Shown here: piece after piece, positions 1-12,660 of the stretch
How the letters are laid out: every line of letters begins with the position of its first letter
How positions within the stretch are numbered: position 1 is the stretch's first letter
Origin: Hysterangium stoloniferum
Lineage: Eukaryota; Basidiomycota; Agaricomycetes; Hysterangiales; Hysterangiaceae
Direction of reading: 5' to 3'
Length of the DNA stretch: 64,000 nt
Assembly: GCA_015178975.1 (NCBI GenBank)
Contig: WHVD01000018.1
Location: 660,001 to 724,000, forward strand
Position numbers and translations under genes: made by a program
Notes under the pieces: model-generated
What the model was told of the DNA's origin: nothing
What the model saw: the letters and a program-made list of their open reading frames with translations, nothing else
Database searches by the model: none

Positions 1-35
1 GAGACGAGTCAACTCTTGAATGCACGGAGAGGCAA

Positions 36-759
36 TGTTAAGAACTGGAAACTGACTAATGTCGGTGGCCGACGGGGACCGATCGGAAGGACTTGGCTTC
101 AGCTTATGTGCTGCGCCCTCGCAAATATCCGTAGGTTGTCCTTAAATTTCAGACAGGCGAAGACTTAAATCCTAAGAAGAACCTTTCGGCGAGATACCGA
201 TCGGAACCGAAGGACAAGTCAAATGTCGGGCCAAGGGATCGGGGCTGAGAGTGGGCGAGCGCACGCGAAGGCGGAAGGGGGATTCTTCTAGTATGAGACT
301 GCTGCAGACGTATGGGGGTATTCTGAGTCGATATTCTGATTGCCTAGTAACTACAATTACAGCGGGTTCATATACAAGTAACAGGCGTCTGGAAAATACT
401 AATGGGGAGAAGGGCGGAACACGGTATTAACAATAAGCTTGACTAGGAACGGGAAGTTTATGATTAGTTCGGAGGCCGATGATAACCGAGAGCGGGATTA
501 CGATAAAAGGAAATGGTTCAAGGACTACAAATATAGATAGACATATGCGAAACATAAGATTGAACGGATCAACATAATAAAGGGGACGTATCAAAGTTTG
601 ACCAGACAATACGAGTTATTTTGACGTGGGCGTAAATGGAGTTTGATCTTCGCGAAACATTCGTCAGCTTCGGTGCCAATGGTTTCCGAGAGGATGACTT
701 GAAACATTGACAAGTGGCAATAACCTCGGGGCCGATAGGGTTGCGACATGGTCGTAACA
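36..759 (-). repeat. LTR-A copy (Ty3-type LTR, 724 bp)
   Basis: A long terminal repeat beginning TGTTAAGAAC and ending GTCGTAACA, in reverse sense. It aligns along its length with the copies at 1372, 31451 and 61326. It contains the shared LTR block GGACTTGGCTTCAGCTTATG near position 88. Bases 1-35 to its left resemble the gag/pol spacer near 40345, and the right flank is pol debris. No matching 5-bp target duplication is visible (GGCAA versus CCAGC), so this copy may be a rearranged element end rather than a clean solo LTR. Confidence 0.8.
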
Positions 760-1371
760 CCAGCCACATTTACCATGGACTCCTGGAAAGTTAATTATGT
801 ATATTCTTACCTCCTTTTGGTATCCCTCTCAAAACTCCTTCACATTGCTCTCATTGGTGTCTATCCGTAACTGAGGATTACATGATGTGAATTCTGTTTT
901 GTCCTTCTGGTTTGTAGGGTCTCCTTCATTGCTCCAAAGGGTTCTGTCAATTCATGCAGGGTTGTGAAGACTGCTCTTTTAGCTGGTTTATTTTCCCCAA
1001 GGTTTCTCATCAGTTCCTTTATTAAGAGAGGTCAAAGTAATAACTAGTAGGTTGTCTCTGGCCAGGCTTACTGAGGTCAGTATTTAAGGGAGTCTGGAAA
1101 ATGGGTTGATATTGCTGTTCATTTGTCTTGTGAAATGTAAAATGTCCCAGCCAGGGTATGCAGCCTATATCACCCTCCATGTGGCTAGTTGATTATTAGT
1201 ATTTGCTGCATGATATGTAATGAGGAGTATGTGCTCACTCTTCAAAAAGAAAGTGGACTAATCCCTCTTTTGCTGCTAGTTCTTCTTGTTCCCTGGTGGA
1301 GTAGTTAAACTGGCCTTGTTGAGTGTGTGGATCCAGTATGTGATAACATATTCTACCATAACCTTGGTATC
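760..1371 (-). pseudogene. Ty3 pol remnant (RNase H to integrase linker)
   Basis: The minus strand carries a decayed copy of the pol region that is better preserved at 22330-22820. Shared stretches include the linker before integrase (about 900-1020) and the RNase H block (about 1150-1320). No long open frame survives. LTR-A at 1372 interrupts it, and it continues at 2115. Confidence 0.65.
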
Positions 1372-2114
1372 TGTTAAGAACAGAAAACTGACTGTTGTTG
1401 GTAGACCGATGGGGACCGAACAGAAGGACTTGGCTTCAGCTTATGTGCTGTGCCCTCACAAGTTACCATCAGGTGTCCTTAAATTTCAGGCAGGTGAGAA
1501 CTAGTCCTACTGAGTACCTCATGGTGGGTTACTAATCAGAAGCTGAAGGATAAGTTGAGTGTCAGTCGAGGGGTCAGAGACCGAGGGTGGGCAAGTGCAA
1601 GCAAAGGTGGAGAGTGGGATACTTTAGAGTGAGATTATGAGAGATGTAGATAGGTGTTCTGAGTCAATATTCTGATTGCCTAGTAACTACATTTACATCA
1701 GGTTTATATATGAGTTATCAGCATCTAGAATCTACTAACTAAGGGAAGAGTGGAAATACTATTGACAACTAGACTTGACTGGAAACCAGAAGGTTACGAT
1801 AAGATCAGAAGCCGTGATTAGCTGAGATCAGGATTACGAGAAAAGGAAATAGTCCAAGGGTTACAAGTATATATGGGCATAGGTGAAACATAGAATAGAA
1901 TGGATCATCATAAGTAAAAGGGGACATATCAAAGCATAACCAGATAGTATGAGTATAACTTGACAGGGGCGTAAATGGGGTTTGATCGCTGTGAGGGTAT
2001 ATGTCAGTGTTGGGTTACTGATGGTTTCCAATACAATGACTTTGGCCAGTAACTTGAAGTGCAGGTGGATGATAGTAACATTGGGGGCTGTCGGGTTGCG
2101 ACACGGTTGTAACA
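1372..2114 (-). repeat. Solo LTR-A with target duplication GTATC (743 bp)
   Basis: The LTR starts TGTTAAGAAC and ends GTTGTAACA. A perfect 5-bp duplication GTATC flanks it at 1367-1371 and 2115-2119. The pol remnant on the left (RNase H) resumes on the right, so this is a solo LTR inserted into an older Ty3 pol copy. Any open frames inside (for example 1861-2220) are non-genic. Confidence 0.9.
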
Positions 2115-2410
2115 GTATCCTCAAGCCCAAGAGTCTGACCAAATTGACCTCATCCTTCTTGGTTTTGTACACATGAATGAATGTTGCTACATCTTGTGGT
2201 TGATCAAATTCCAGCTTCACTTGGGTGTATATGTATATTTGTGTCCTTCCAATCCCACAAGGTCATTTCATGAACCTGTTGGAGACAACATCCAAGGGTA
2301 TAGTCTGAAGCATCTGTGTACTATTGACTGGTTAAGGCTGCCTTATGACAGCCTTTCACTGTTTTTTTTGGCATTGACATCCCACCACTACTGCACACTG
2401 CCTTGACACT
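2115..2410 (-). pseudogene. Ty3 pol remnant, RNase H part
   Basis: Continuation of the pol remnant after the solo LTR. The minus strand matches the RNase H stretch at 22870-23050 of the complete chromovirus, including the regions around the first catalytic Asp. It is full of stops. Confidence 0.55.
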
Positions 2411-2811
2411 GTGAAGATCCATTCCTGGAGACTCCACAGAGTATTTCCTGGAACTCATATCAGGTTCTGAACTACCTTCTGACTAGTATCAAGATCCAGA
2501 ATCCACTGGAGCCTGACCCTCATCCCTCAGGTACCCTTCACCTCAAATCCCATTCTGGTATTCTACCCTCAACTAGACACTTTCTGTTATGACCTGGAAC
2601 CTGTTGGACTCTGCCCATCCCCAGCTAGTATCTCCAAGTGTCCTTGATCATTCCCAACCCAGACTCCAGCTGGACTCCTTGTGTTTGTTCTAGATACTTT
2701 GGTCTGTGGTCCAACTTTCACCAGATCATCCTTGTCACCTCTCTATGCCAATGTTCTGACTTGCCCGGAACCTGTGGCTTTTCCGGAAATATGCACACTT
2801 AGTCATTATAG
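2411..2811. repeat. LTR-like debris
   Basis: Two internal TGTT(A/C)TGAC starts near 2584 and 2752 and general LTR-like wording suggest truncated LTR pieces. I could not define ends or target duplications. Confidence 0.3.
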
Positions 2812-3419
2812 TGTTAGGATCCATTTCCAGATAGTATCAGATATCTGTGGATATTCCAACTCGCTTCTTTTGTCCCACATTTGGCAATTGACTGGTTGAC
2901 AGATGTTCATTCATTTGTTTATTGTTCTTGCACTTATTCCCTGATCTGTCTCCATCCTTGTATCCTCATTTATCTGACTTGATATTGTATACTTAGTTTG
3001 GAAACAGTTCCAAATAGCTTTTATTATACTCCTAGATACATATGTAGTACAATTACTGGAACAACTATATAGTCTTCCATAGTCATGTACTTACACTCCA
3101 GTTTTAATCTCAAATTAGTTTGTATCTCATTAGTCTTATCCCTTCTGTCTTTCTATTCACTCAATATCTGGAACTCTCCAGACTCCAGACATCCAGAGCC
3201 CCCAGGAACTCTGAGTATCTGTAAACACTCCAGATATATCTGCCCTCTGAAATATTGACACCTGAGTGAGTGCATGAGGGTGCAGCATATAAGCTGAAGC
3301 CAAGTCCATCTTGTACTCTGGTAATATTCTGATACTCCCCAAACTAATCCCCAGGAACTCCATGGACATATTTCCAGGAAGTTTTCGGAAATTCCACCCC
3401 AGAGATCTGGAACTTAACA
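2812..3419 (+). repeat. LTR-E copy (608 bp)
   Basis: Starts TGTTAGGATCC and ends CTTAACA, with the shared LTR block in reverse sense near 3285-3305. It aligns as a reverse complement with 15549-15960. Flanks TATAG and GACAC do not match, so this is probably the 5' LTR of a broken element whose leader follows at 3420. Confidence 0.7.
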
Positions 3420-4251
3420 GACACCCACACCATGCCTCAAATGTGCAGAAATGAGAGGGAGAACTGACCTCAGGTTACCTCCACTCCTCATGGGCTCTTC
3501 TGAAACCACAAACCCCAACCTTGCACCAGTGTCACTGTGCAGTGTGCCACTGACTCCACTACCCTTGGATGACTCCACTGACTCAGAAACTGACAGAGAG
3601 CTTAGTACTCAATCCTTCCAAAAGCCAACAGAATCCTCAGACTAATTCCATAAGATGCCCCAAGCTGACAATGCCCACACCCTGGCAGAAGTCAAGGATA
3701 GCAAACTAAAGGAGTATCCAATGCTCACAGCAGGATGCTATACCCCTCTTTTGCACCAGACCTGGTGCACTGTGTGCCATTATTATATGAAATTTGGTGG
3801 AAAGAAACTGGCCAAAATTGTCAGCTATGTCACAGATGCCATGATGGAGCTTTTATGTCTCAGGTCATATCACCCCTGATTGTGGAAAAGCAACAACAGT
3901 GTTTTCCTCACCTTTAAACAGCTTTAAGTTGTGTTTTGAGAGTGACTGGGGTGAGTGTGAAGCTTCTTGCTGAGGTAGTGAGTACAGCATTCAGATGTTC
4001 CATTTCTATCTTCTAGTTGATAAACTTCCAGTGCCCTTGATGTGTTGTAAGTATCTTTTCACAGACAAGGTGGCCCCAATTCTTTGAGGTATTTGTCCAG
4101 GGAGAGGGCACCAATGTGAGTTTGGTCCCCCTGGTACCACACCATCAACCTCGGTTCTTCCACCCTTTGTTCTTGGGGATAGCTTCCCAACTTCCCCAGT
4201 GCCTAAGTAATTGAGAAAATGTATATAAATGAGCCTACTATTGTATTGTTA
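3420..4251 (+). other. Leader and possible gag debris after LTR-E
   Basis: An ATG lies 14 bp after the LTR, as in LTR-B elements. Open stretches at 3451-3645 and 3655-3879 are rich in Ser, Thr and Pro, like the gag N-termini seen elsewhere in the window. I find no zinc knuckle or other diagnostic motif. The part from 3880 to 4251 shows nothing I can name. Confidence 0.3.
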
Positions 4252-5049
4252 TGTTATGACTGGAAAACCCACTGGACTCTGGGCACTACCCCGCACCTTA
4301 CACACTAGTTATCAGTTAACTGGAATACCCGCTGGGACCCAGACAATGAACCTGCCCATGTCCAACCTTAGTTGTCTCACGAATCAGTCACCAGAATACC
4401 CACCAGGACCCATGCACGTCATACCTGTCTATCTCTGACCCTGTCCCATGCATCAGTCAACCAGACCCCACTCAGAAAACCTGTCAGCTCTCTAACTGAG
4501 CCCCATTCCCATTATGGTCTAACAACCTGTCACATTTTGGACTTTGCCCCCATTCTGTTCCACTCCTAACACCTAATTTGGTGTTTACTTATCTCATTTC
4601 ATGATTACTAGTTTGGATTTCATTATTACTGGATTTGGTATAACATACATTCCACAGTCTATATAGTCTGGCAGATGTTGTACATACAATCCAGTCAGAA
4701 AATCAGCTTAGATTCCCCCCCAGTAATCTCAGTACATTTTCTGCTCTATTCCTCTTTTTGAAACACACTGCTAATTACCTCATTGGAGCCCATGGGCTCC
4801 AACCTATCTATTGCTCAACCTCCGACCCATCACCACCTGACCCCTCGACCTCCACAGGATTCCCACGATTGACCCTCTGACCCCTTGACCCACCAACTAC
4901 TCCTGGACTCCTCAGGATTCCCATCCACCCATCTGAAATTGGATGCCATGATCTCACGAGGGTGCAGCCTATAAGCTGAAGCCAAGTCCTACCAGCTTTC
5001 CCACAGGTTTCTCTGGAAACCCTCCAATAGCTTTGTGCACTCCTTACCA
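4252..5049 (+). repeat. LTR-B copy, 5' LTR of a broken element
   Basis: Starts TGTTATGACTGG and aligns throughout with the LTR-B copies at 29819 and 59676. The 3' end is eroded (CTTACCA for CTTAACA). A gag start codon follows at 5083, which fixes the sense orientation of the LTR-B, C, D and E families: TGTTA(C/T)GAC at the 5' end and CTTAACA at the 3' end. Confidence 0.75.
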
Positions 5050-5082
5050 GTATTTTCTAACTGAGACTCACAGATTGTCAAT

Positions 5083-5424
5083 ATGCCACCAAGAAGAAAA
5101 GCACCTATACAGGAATCATTACCTGGACCTTTAACTCTTCATTCCCCACTTACTTTGTATACCAGCCAGACACTCACGAACCAGCCAGACACCAGCAACC
5201 AAAACTCCACACAATCCAATCAGAAGAACAATAAAAACTCTTCCAACAACAACAACAACAATAACAAAGGTCAGCAGTCTGGAAAGCAAACTGGAAATCC
5301 CAACCTAACAGGCAAGCTCAGACCCAATGGCAAACTTATCCCACCACAGGAAAGGCAGCAGCATATGGACAACAGCCTTTGTCTCTTGTGTGGAAAACCC
5401 AGTCATCCAAAGACTAAGTCATAA
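5083..5424 (+). pseudogene. Ty3 gag with large internal deletion
   Basis: A 113-residue frame starts MPPRRK directly after the LTR. It passes through an Asn/Gln-rich linker and ends at a half zinc knuckle, CLLCGKPSH. The related gag at 40413-41637 has the same N-terminus, but about 250 further residues (capsid region) before the Asn-rich linker and a full CLLCGKPGHHVLEC knuckle. Here the capsid is missing and the final Cys of the knuckle is lost at the junction with the MITE piece at 5425. The protein cannot form a normal Gag. Confidence 0.7.
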
Positions 5425-5578
5425 CCCAGATAATCTTGTATAACCATGACATTTGTGCATATTTTAAAAGAGCATACAAGTCTTAAAGACATGTAGTCAT
5501 AGCCAGAGAAAATAGTCTCACTTACAAATATGAGGATTTTTCCATAAAGTTTTGTATATTCAATGAATTGTGACTATC
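5425..5578 (-). mobile_element. Truncated piece of the 14662-type MITE
   Basis: The sequence is the reverse complement of about 14670-14870, inside the MITE at 14662-15281. It ends GTGACTATC, that is, the MITE terminus minus its outermost bases, and abuts the next LTR-B. Confidence 0.6.
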
Positions 5579-6017
5579 TGTTATGACCAGAATTCCCACT
5601 GGACTCTGGGCACTAACTTATATGCACCTGCACCCTATACACACCAATTATCAGTTTACCAGAATTCTCACCAGACTCCATACATCAGACCTGTCCATGC
5701 TTGACCTTCGTTACTTCATGTATCAGTCACTAGAATACCCGCCGGACTCCATCCCTGTCTATCTCTGACCCTGTCCCACACATCAGTCACCGGTCCCCAC
5801 TTGGAAAACCCATCAGCCCTCTAACTGAGCCCCATTCCCATTATAGTCAAATGACTCATCATGATTTGGACTCTGCTCCCACCCCATTCCCATTATGGTT
5901 TTATGACCTGTCATGATTTGGACTCTGCTCCGTTCCATCCCGTTCCTAACACCAAGTTTGGTGTTTATTTATCTCGTTTCATGTTTGTTAGTTTATTTTT
6001 CATTATTACTGGATTGA
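5579..6017 (+). repeat. Truncated LTR-B
   Basis: Begins TGTTATGACCAG and follows LTR-B up to the ACTGGATT block, then breaks into unrelated unique sequence. This marks the left border of the gene-bearing unique region. Confidence 0.7.
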
Positions 6018-8500
6018 TTTAAGAACATCCACTTTTAGAGCAGAGATAGAATTACAAGTCTCATGGTAAGTAAATTTAATACAGAGGTAATTAACAAAAG
6101 TCTAATTGTCCACACGCGGTCCCAAAACGAAAATTCAAAACGGCATCAAAACGGCGCGAAAACGGCCATTGTGATACTCCCAATTGTGGAGAAGGCTTTT
6201 TACCCCCCCCCCCATAAATTTCGGGGGTCTCTCGAGTCGAGAATTTGAGCTAGTGTTATGCTCAGTATTCGCCCCACTCAGACATCCTTAGATTTGCCTC
6301 TGGTAGGTTGCATGAAATTAAGGGTGTTGCTTCAAGTTGTTTTTTTCATAGTATTTTTTTTTTAGTAAAAGAGTTTGTATAAGATACTCGAAAACTACGC
6401 CTTTGGGCATGCAGACTCTATAAAGGCTGACCCAAGTTCACCGCGTGACAAAGAAAATATTGAAAACTTGCGCTCATCTAAGTAGAGACCGACTCATAAA
6501 TGCGATAACGCTCACACCGTCACTACTGGACTCATAGCGACGTAAGATTTATGCTGCGGAAACGGTGTAACTTAGGGGATGACTTTGTGCCCTGAACATC
6601 AGCGCAATGATTTCACTGCTTCCCGTGCGGGAAAGGTAAATCTTGGATAATGGGCGGCGGTGAGAACGGCATGATGTAACGCTTCCATCCCTGCATCCAC
6701 TATGCCTCAACTGATGATATGTTGTATCCTTGTCTTCTCTATATTATAGCTAGAAATAACCTGATATATTTCAATGATGTGGCATGATAGTTGTTGATTC
6801 TGTTAAATGAGTGGAGAGAATGATTCACTGTAGCGTATAAAGTGATATAAATTAACATTAACAAAACAGTGACAAATTTCCTGATGGCCTGAGAGTGGCT
6901 AGCTACAGGCCAGGCTATGGCAGATACTAGATGATCTACTTCAAGGGCGTTTTTACATAAAATACCGCTTGGCCTGTTTATACAAATTGGCTAGGACATG
7001 TACGCATTTCCCAAATTTCCTGATGGTGCACAAGTGCTACTAAGGAATTAACAGCATCATTTAATGTAACCCAAAATATGAGTTTTGAACAACCCTTTCA
7101 TTTGATATCTAATAAAACGGTTTATGAGATGCAGTGCACACTGCCAACAAAACAAGGGCGGGCACAGAACACCTTTGGCAGCCTGATAGATTTGACTTGA
7201 TTTTGATCTTTATGTTCGGACGGGTGGCAAGGCTTCTCTGATCTTTAGTTTCGGAGAATTGTATTTGTCATGTACGACAGGCAGTAGTGTTCTCGGCGCA
7301 TATCTCCAATATATACCATGATCCAATTTCTCATTTCAACCGTACGTTGCTTGACCTTGGCGGACGAGCAAGGCTTATGTGAGCGCTGGAGATGGATACA
7401 TTATCAGGTACTTATACAGCTCATTTACACACCATGCCAGTTCATGAAATCAATATATCATTCCCAGCCTCGTTGTGCGTTCTGGTTTAATTTTCTTGCG
7501 AACGCAAACCCTGCACATTGACACATCCACAGTTCCAGCGCATATATTTTAAATCGCACGCCATTCCCTCACCTTCGCCAGGGCTCCGACCGGTGAAATT
7601 TCTAGAAATATCTCACTTTAAGGTTTAATCTTGCTTACCAATTTGAAAGAGTTTCATATTGTATAGCAGGACATCGAAAGGTAGCAACGAATACTTCGAT
7701 TCAGTGTGCGTGGTCGAAGACGTCGATGTGTGTTCGTCCTCCAACTTTCGGAAATACCCTGAACACTACTGCGGTGGTGCCTGAAGAATATGAGCGGTTC
7801 TCCATTATGACTATGGGGCCTGGGCCTTTTAGCTGTTGACGTCGCTGATGCACGCTGCTTGATCTTGGTGATATACAGGGCTGAAAACGGGTAAGCAGTG
7901 ATGCATAGGCAGTTGGGACCAAGAGGGAGGACCGGTAGCAACGGGAGCAAGTGCCAGTGAACCGCAGTGACAGAAGGTCTCTCGGCAGTGTCACGCAGGT
8001 TCTGTTCCGGCCATGGACCACCAAAACACGCACACACGCGCTTAGCAAAGGCTCCAAGGCCCACGGTTTGACTGTTCCTCTTATTTAATCGTTGCCGCAT
8101 CTGAGTTTCTGGAATTTATTTGGGATGTTTGTGAACATAAAAGATTATCCACGCGTCGACTGTCAAGGGTAACGGCGCTATGACGGCGTTATGACGTCCA
8201 GAGTGCGAACTTTAGTTTTAATATTGACCTAGATAACGACCCAGACACCGAGAGTATTCCCTGCTACCCTGCTTTCATGTCGCCGTTGAGTAGGTGCGGT
8301 GTACGTCGGTTGGGAGATCGATGTAGAAATACCTCGGCAACCAGTGTGGAAATACCTCGGCACCAGGGTTAACGTGGTATGTCAGACAAGTCAATCTTTG
8401 CTTAGTCAGACTGCTAGGCGGTATTCAATTCCCGTCAAAATATAGGCGCAAGTGGCCGCCTTTTCGTTCCGCCTTTTCACCTCAAATTCTTTATTTGCAT
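6018..8500. other. Intergenic region without a recognised gene
   Basis: Base use changes from repeat-like to mixed unique DNA. A C-run near 6204 and a short cluster of AAAACGG words near 6120-6165 are visible. Open frames at 7318-7521 (+) and 7654-8100 (-) have no recognisable domain and overlap each other's shadows. I do not call them genes. Confidence 0.5.
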
Positions 8501-8507
8501 AATTCCT

Positions 8508-8578
8508 GTCCCTATATATATAAGAGGCCGGTAATATGTTCCTGTCCTTCAATTCTTCCCTGTTCCTCACTTTGAGCA
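8508..8578 (+). promoter_or_regulatory. Core promoter of the AMP-binding gene
   Basis: A TATA-like run TATATATATAAGAGG lies at about 8512-8526, some 55-65 bp before the ATG at 8579, with a pyrimidine-rich stretch (8540-8570) between. This is a usual layout for a fungal gene. Confidence 0.5.
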
Positions 8579-11328
8579 ATGTCGACAACCACTTCGATGC
8601 CTGCTCCTCCTACCTACATTCACTTTCAGGCTCTTCGAGAACGAGTCGCGTCCCATCCTAATACTCCCGTTTTCAAACTCCCCAAGGAAGGCGCATTAGG
8701 CAAGGAATGGGTCGATGTCTCCTACACCCAGTTTCAGGCCGACATTGAGCGTACAGCCCGATACTGGCTTGGCCAACTCGCTCCTCTTAATATCCCAGCA
8801 CGTTCAGTCGTGGGCATCTGGTGCGTTGCGAACAATTATCAAGTTTCTTTTAAAGCCGGTGCTGACTTGATGAAAGGCTTCGTGGCTTCACATACGCCGA
8901 TGTTGTCACCATCTACGCCCTCAGCCGCGCCGGATTCGTCCCACAAATGTTCGGTTTCGAACTCCCCAACACTCGCCTCGTTTTCCAGCTCCTCTCCAGG
9001 TATCAAGGAAAAGCGTTCATCCACGACCACGCAAAGTCCGAGCTTCTCCGCGACTCTGGCACCGATGTTCCCTGTCACACTGCCGTTCACTATTCCACCA
9101 TTTCCGACGCCGACGTCGCCAACATCCGTCTTCCTGAGCTTCCTCCAGCCAGTGATGAGGATTTCACTTTCATTTATCACACCAGTGGATCAGTCTCTGG
9201 GATCCCCAAAGTCGTCCCCAAGACGAATAAATGGCTTTCCACCATCCAACACAAGTCTGCTGCTGCCTTTGCTATTGGTGACTACGACACTCAAGACGTC
9301 TATATCTGGACGTAGGTCATGCTTGATTTAATCTCTTTTCTTTTTCTAACCCCCAAATTAGTGAATCGTTTTCACACTCGATGGAGATCTGTCGTATGTA
9401 TTCATTGTCCTTACCCTCCCCCGTTGACCAACCCCATCTAGTGCTACAACTCATCTTCCACCGCGCCGGTTGTCTCATCCAGCCCACCCGCATCGACTTC
9501 AACTCGGAAGAGCTTGCCGCGATGATCAATGTCACCGGCGTCAACCGTGTCATTCAGTTCACCGCCATCCTCCGCAAACACCTCGAAGACGCTCGCCGTG
9601 ACCCCTCCCTCTTACAACTCTTCAAGCAGATGAGGCAAGTTACCTACGCCGGCATGCCCCTTGAGACTGAGCTGGAAGAGTGGGCTGTTGGCCAAGGAGT
9701 TCCTATCACAGTACGTGTCCCATCTCCAGTTCAATGCACAGCGTCTCTATGCTAGATTTCTCACCTCCACCCTATATATAGAACAACTTTGGCTGCACGG
9801 AATGCGGTACGCATTTTCCCCCATCATAATGCGCGCCTAACCGCTCACCCCCACTTTGGTCGCGCCCCCACATCAGGCCAGCTCTTCACCTCGGTATTCG
9901 GCGACCGCCGCCTCCAGATCCTGCCCACGATCTCCTTCAAATTCGTCCCTGTCGGCCCGACATCGATTGATGGCGCGGACTACGACCGTCTCCTCGAGCT
10001 CTGGATCCTCCCTGACTCGCCTGACCTTCCCGTGGCTGAGCTCCGTACGCCCGATGGCGGATGGCGAAGCGGCGATCTGTTTGAGGAGCCGGAGCCGGGG
10101 AGGTATATCTTCCGTGGGCGGGATGATGATTGGATCAAGAGCCTTTGGAGTGAAAAGATCGATACCAGGTCTGTTTGCTTTCTACCGCCGGTTTCTGCGT
10201 TTCTCCTCTTGAGGCTGACGTGGATGGATGTGTGATGTATGTGTGGTGTTCACAGGGCAATTGAAGACAATATCTACACCACTTGCTCGGATATCGTCGG
10301 CAACTGCGTTGTGGTGGGCAATGGCCGTCCCTTCCCTGCGCTTTTCGTCGAGCCGAGGGTCCCCACGCCGGAATCGGGCCACGCAAAGCTGAAGCTGGAG
10401 ATTCTGAGACGTACTTACGAGTTCAACTCGTTATTGTACGTCGTGTTTTGCGCCGCCTTCTCTTACAGCGCGCATATCATTTAATTAAGCGCTGAACGTG
10501 GGTACATTAATATAGATATCTCCACGAACGTATCCAAGACCCCCGCATGATCAAGATCGTTCCTGCGAAGTCTCTTCCGCGTACGGCTTCTAAAGGGAAC
10601 ATCCGGTAAGCCTAGACAAGCCACTCACCACCAAAAATTGCAACTTAAAAGCTTCTCGCTATGCTTACCCTACCTACCCCACATGAACTAACCACGCATG
10701 CATGCATCGCTCTTTCTCTTCCTCATTCTCATGTAGCCGTCGTGCCGTAGAACAAGATTTCGCAGCTGACCTGGAGGCGATGTATAACTCTGTCCCCGTC
10801 GAGGAGGTATTCGAGGCCGTGCTAGAAACCGCGTCGTCGAAGCCCGTCCTTGCCCCCGTCGACAAACGTGCAACGGGTCCAGTTGGAGTAGCGACAACTA
10901 CAAAAGCGGTCGGCGGCGTTATCCCCGTGTCGGTCCCGGTCCCGGTCCCAGCTTCCCACGACGACAACGACCCTCCCTTCTGCGCGACATGTGCGTGCTC
11001 CCACCATATCTACACCACGCCGAGCACGCGCGAGCCCGCTCGAAAGGCTACGGACCGCGGGTATGCGCGTGACGAGGAGGAGGAGGAGGAGGGGCACGTT
11101 GTCGACTCTGGGTTTGCGTCCGATGCGACGCCCGAGTCTTCGTCCCCGAAGAAGGAGCGGCACGATGCGTTCCCGGATGTTGTTGCTGCGGCCGCCGCCG
11201 CGACCGTCGCTTTGCCTACTCTTACTGCTACTTCTGCTGTGCGATGTGAGACGGGGGTGAGTAGTAGTAGTAGTAGTAGTAGTAATAGTGGGACGCAGCA
11301 GCTGCGCGGAGTCGTGGTTGCTGCTTGA
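8579..11328 (+). CDS. Adenylate-forming (AMP-binding, ANL superfamily) enzyme, nine exons
   Basis: Inferred exons are 8579-8820, 8877-9311, 9362-9393, 9442-9710, 9782-9806, 9877-10168, 10256-10435, 10516-10605 and 10737-11328. All introns are GT..AG, 48-131 nt, and the joins keep frame, giving about 718 residues. Visible adenylation motifs are: A3 P-loop-like YHTSGSVSGIPKVVPK at about residue 190; A5 NNFGCTECG; A7 GWRSGDLF; A8 GRYIFRGRDDDWIK; and A10 PRTASKGNIRR carrying the expected catalytic Lys. The A10 wording resembles fungal NRPS-like adenylate-forming reductases. However, no thiolation or reductase domain follows. The last about 180 residues are low complexity (acidic run, Ala and Ser runs). 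The expected reaction is activation of a carboxylic acid as an acyl-AMP; the substrate is unknown. The gene appears intact. Confidence 0.85.
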
Positions 11329-12660
11329 GGGTTTACGGCGCCTTTGCACGCGTCCCAACTTGCCTTTTTTTTTCACATTCAACATTTCTTCTTATTCTTT
11401 CTTTCTTTCTTTCTCTTCTTGTCACTAACTATTCTATTTTCCATTCTAAATACGTCATCACTCGCTTGCCCTTGCCTTTTTGTTTCTCGCAGACTGGACG
11501 TTAGTTTTAGAGTGCACGTGGTTGGGGTGGGTGGGTGGCAATGAGGATTATACTAAACTAAACTTGCACCATCCTCTAATGGAGATGGTGGTGACAAGAT
11601 GGGATAGAGTGCGAGCGACGTAGCCATGCACGCATGGATGCGTCGTGGGCATCGTTTTGATTCTATTCCGTGTAGATTAGCGAAAGATTAAAATATCAAT
11701 CAATCGAATTTACATTGCTGCAATTTCATGAAATAAGACAAGGGAGTGGTCGAATATTATATGTTGTATCAAATATGGGGTCGTGGGCTTTCAGACGAAG
11801 TTGTTGTAATATCCCATAGTTGTAAACCTTCGGTCACGATAGATAGATACGTTTTAGCGGCTTAGAGATAGATGGACCAGAGTATGCCGTCAAGGTGGTA
11901 GGTACCAACTTTGTAGTATTACCGTGATGCGATTCCCGATCCAGCTAAATATAACACTGACGTTACAATTCTTAGTTAAATCCTGAAGTGATTTGGCCAT
12001 ACTTATTATCATGTCTTATTGTTTGTTCGTGAGTCTGGGCAAGCAAAAGAGTTACATTGTGTCGCCACCACCTTTGGCGCGATCCAAAATTGATCGGGCC
12101 GTGCTCAAGCTGGTGCAAGCGAAATACAAGAATCGTAAGAAGTATTCCTAGGGAAAGCGGAAGGGTGGGTGCAAAATAAACAGAACTCGAAGTCTTTGGA
12201 GATTATCGAGTGCGGAATTAAGACGAGACGAGATGCGAAGAAAGGGAAACAAGTACCTATCGAGTGCAGAATTAAGATGAGACGAGATGAGGGATATGGG
12301 AGATGATGTGTAGTATATATAAAAAATAGAACAAAAGGTGATAGACAATAGGACAAGGGAACAAAGAGAACAATCGAGTGGTAGCGTGATTGCGCATTGT
12401 CAAAGACATATGTCACATTCCTCCATCAGAGACCATGTACAAATAAAGTTGTCCAAGACATGTATGTGAACGGGTGAGCTTAAAATAGAATATATACATA
12501 CAGCTGTTAACTACAAGCACAATAGACAAATAAAAAACTACAGTAAATTAACTATTCAAAAAAAAAAAAAAACATTATTCAATAAATGACTGCGATAACC
12601 GTTCGAGGCGGTGCTCTGAGGCTTGAGAGACAGACACTGCTGGGCTGATCCTCTATAGGG
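11329..12660. other. Intergenic region with a short tandem duplication
   Basis: The 3' flank of the AMP-binding gene is T/C-rich at 11360-11420. A 31-bp segment at about 12205-12235 is repeated 54 bp later at 12259-12289 with few changes. The minus-strand frame at 12105-12416 runs through this duplication and has no domain. An A-run lies at 12558-12572. Confidence 0.5.

Noticed and set aside
7654..8100. Minus-strand ORF of 148 codons and overlapping 118-codon ORF
   Set aside because: No domain, two overlapping frames open by chance in GC-richer promoter DNA, no splice or promoter support.
10822..11385. Minus-strand Arg/Ser/Thr-rich ORF of 187 codons
   Set aside because: Antisense to the low-complexity tail of the AMP-binding gene; no independent signals.
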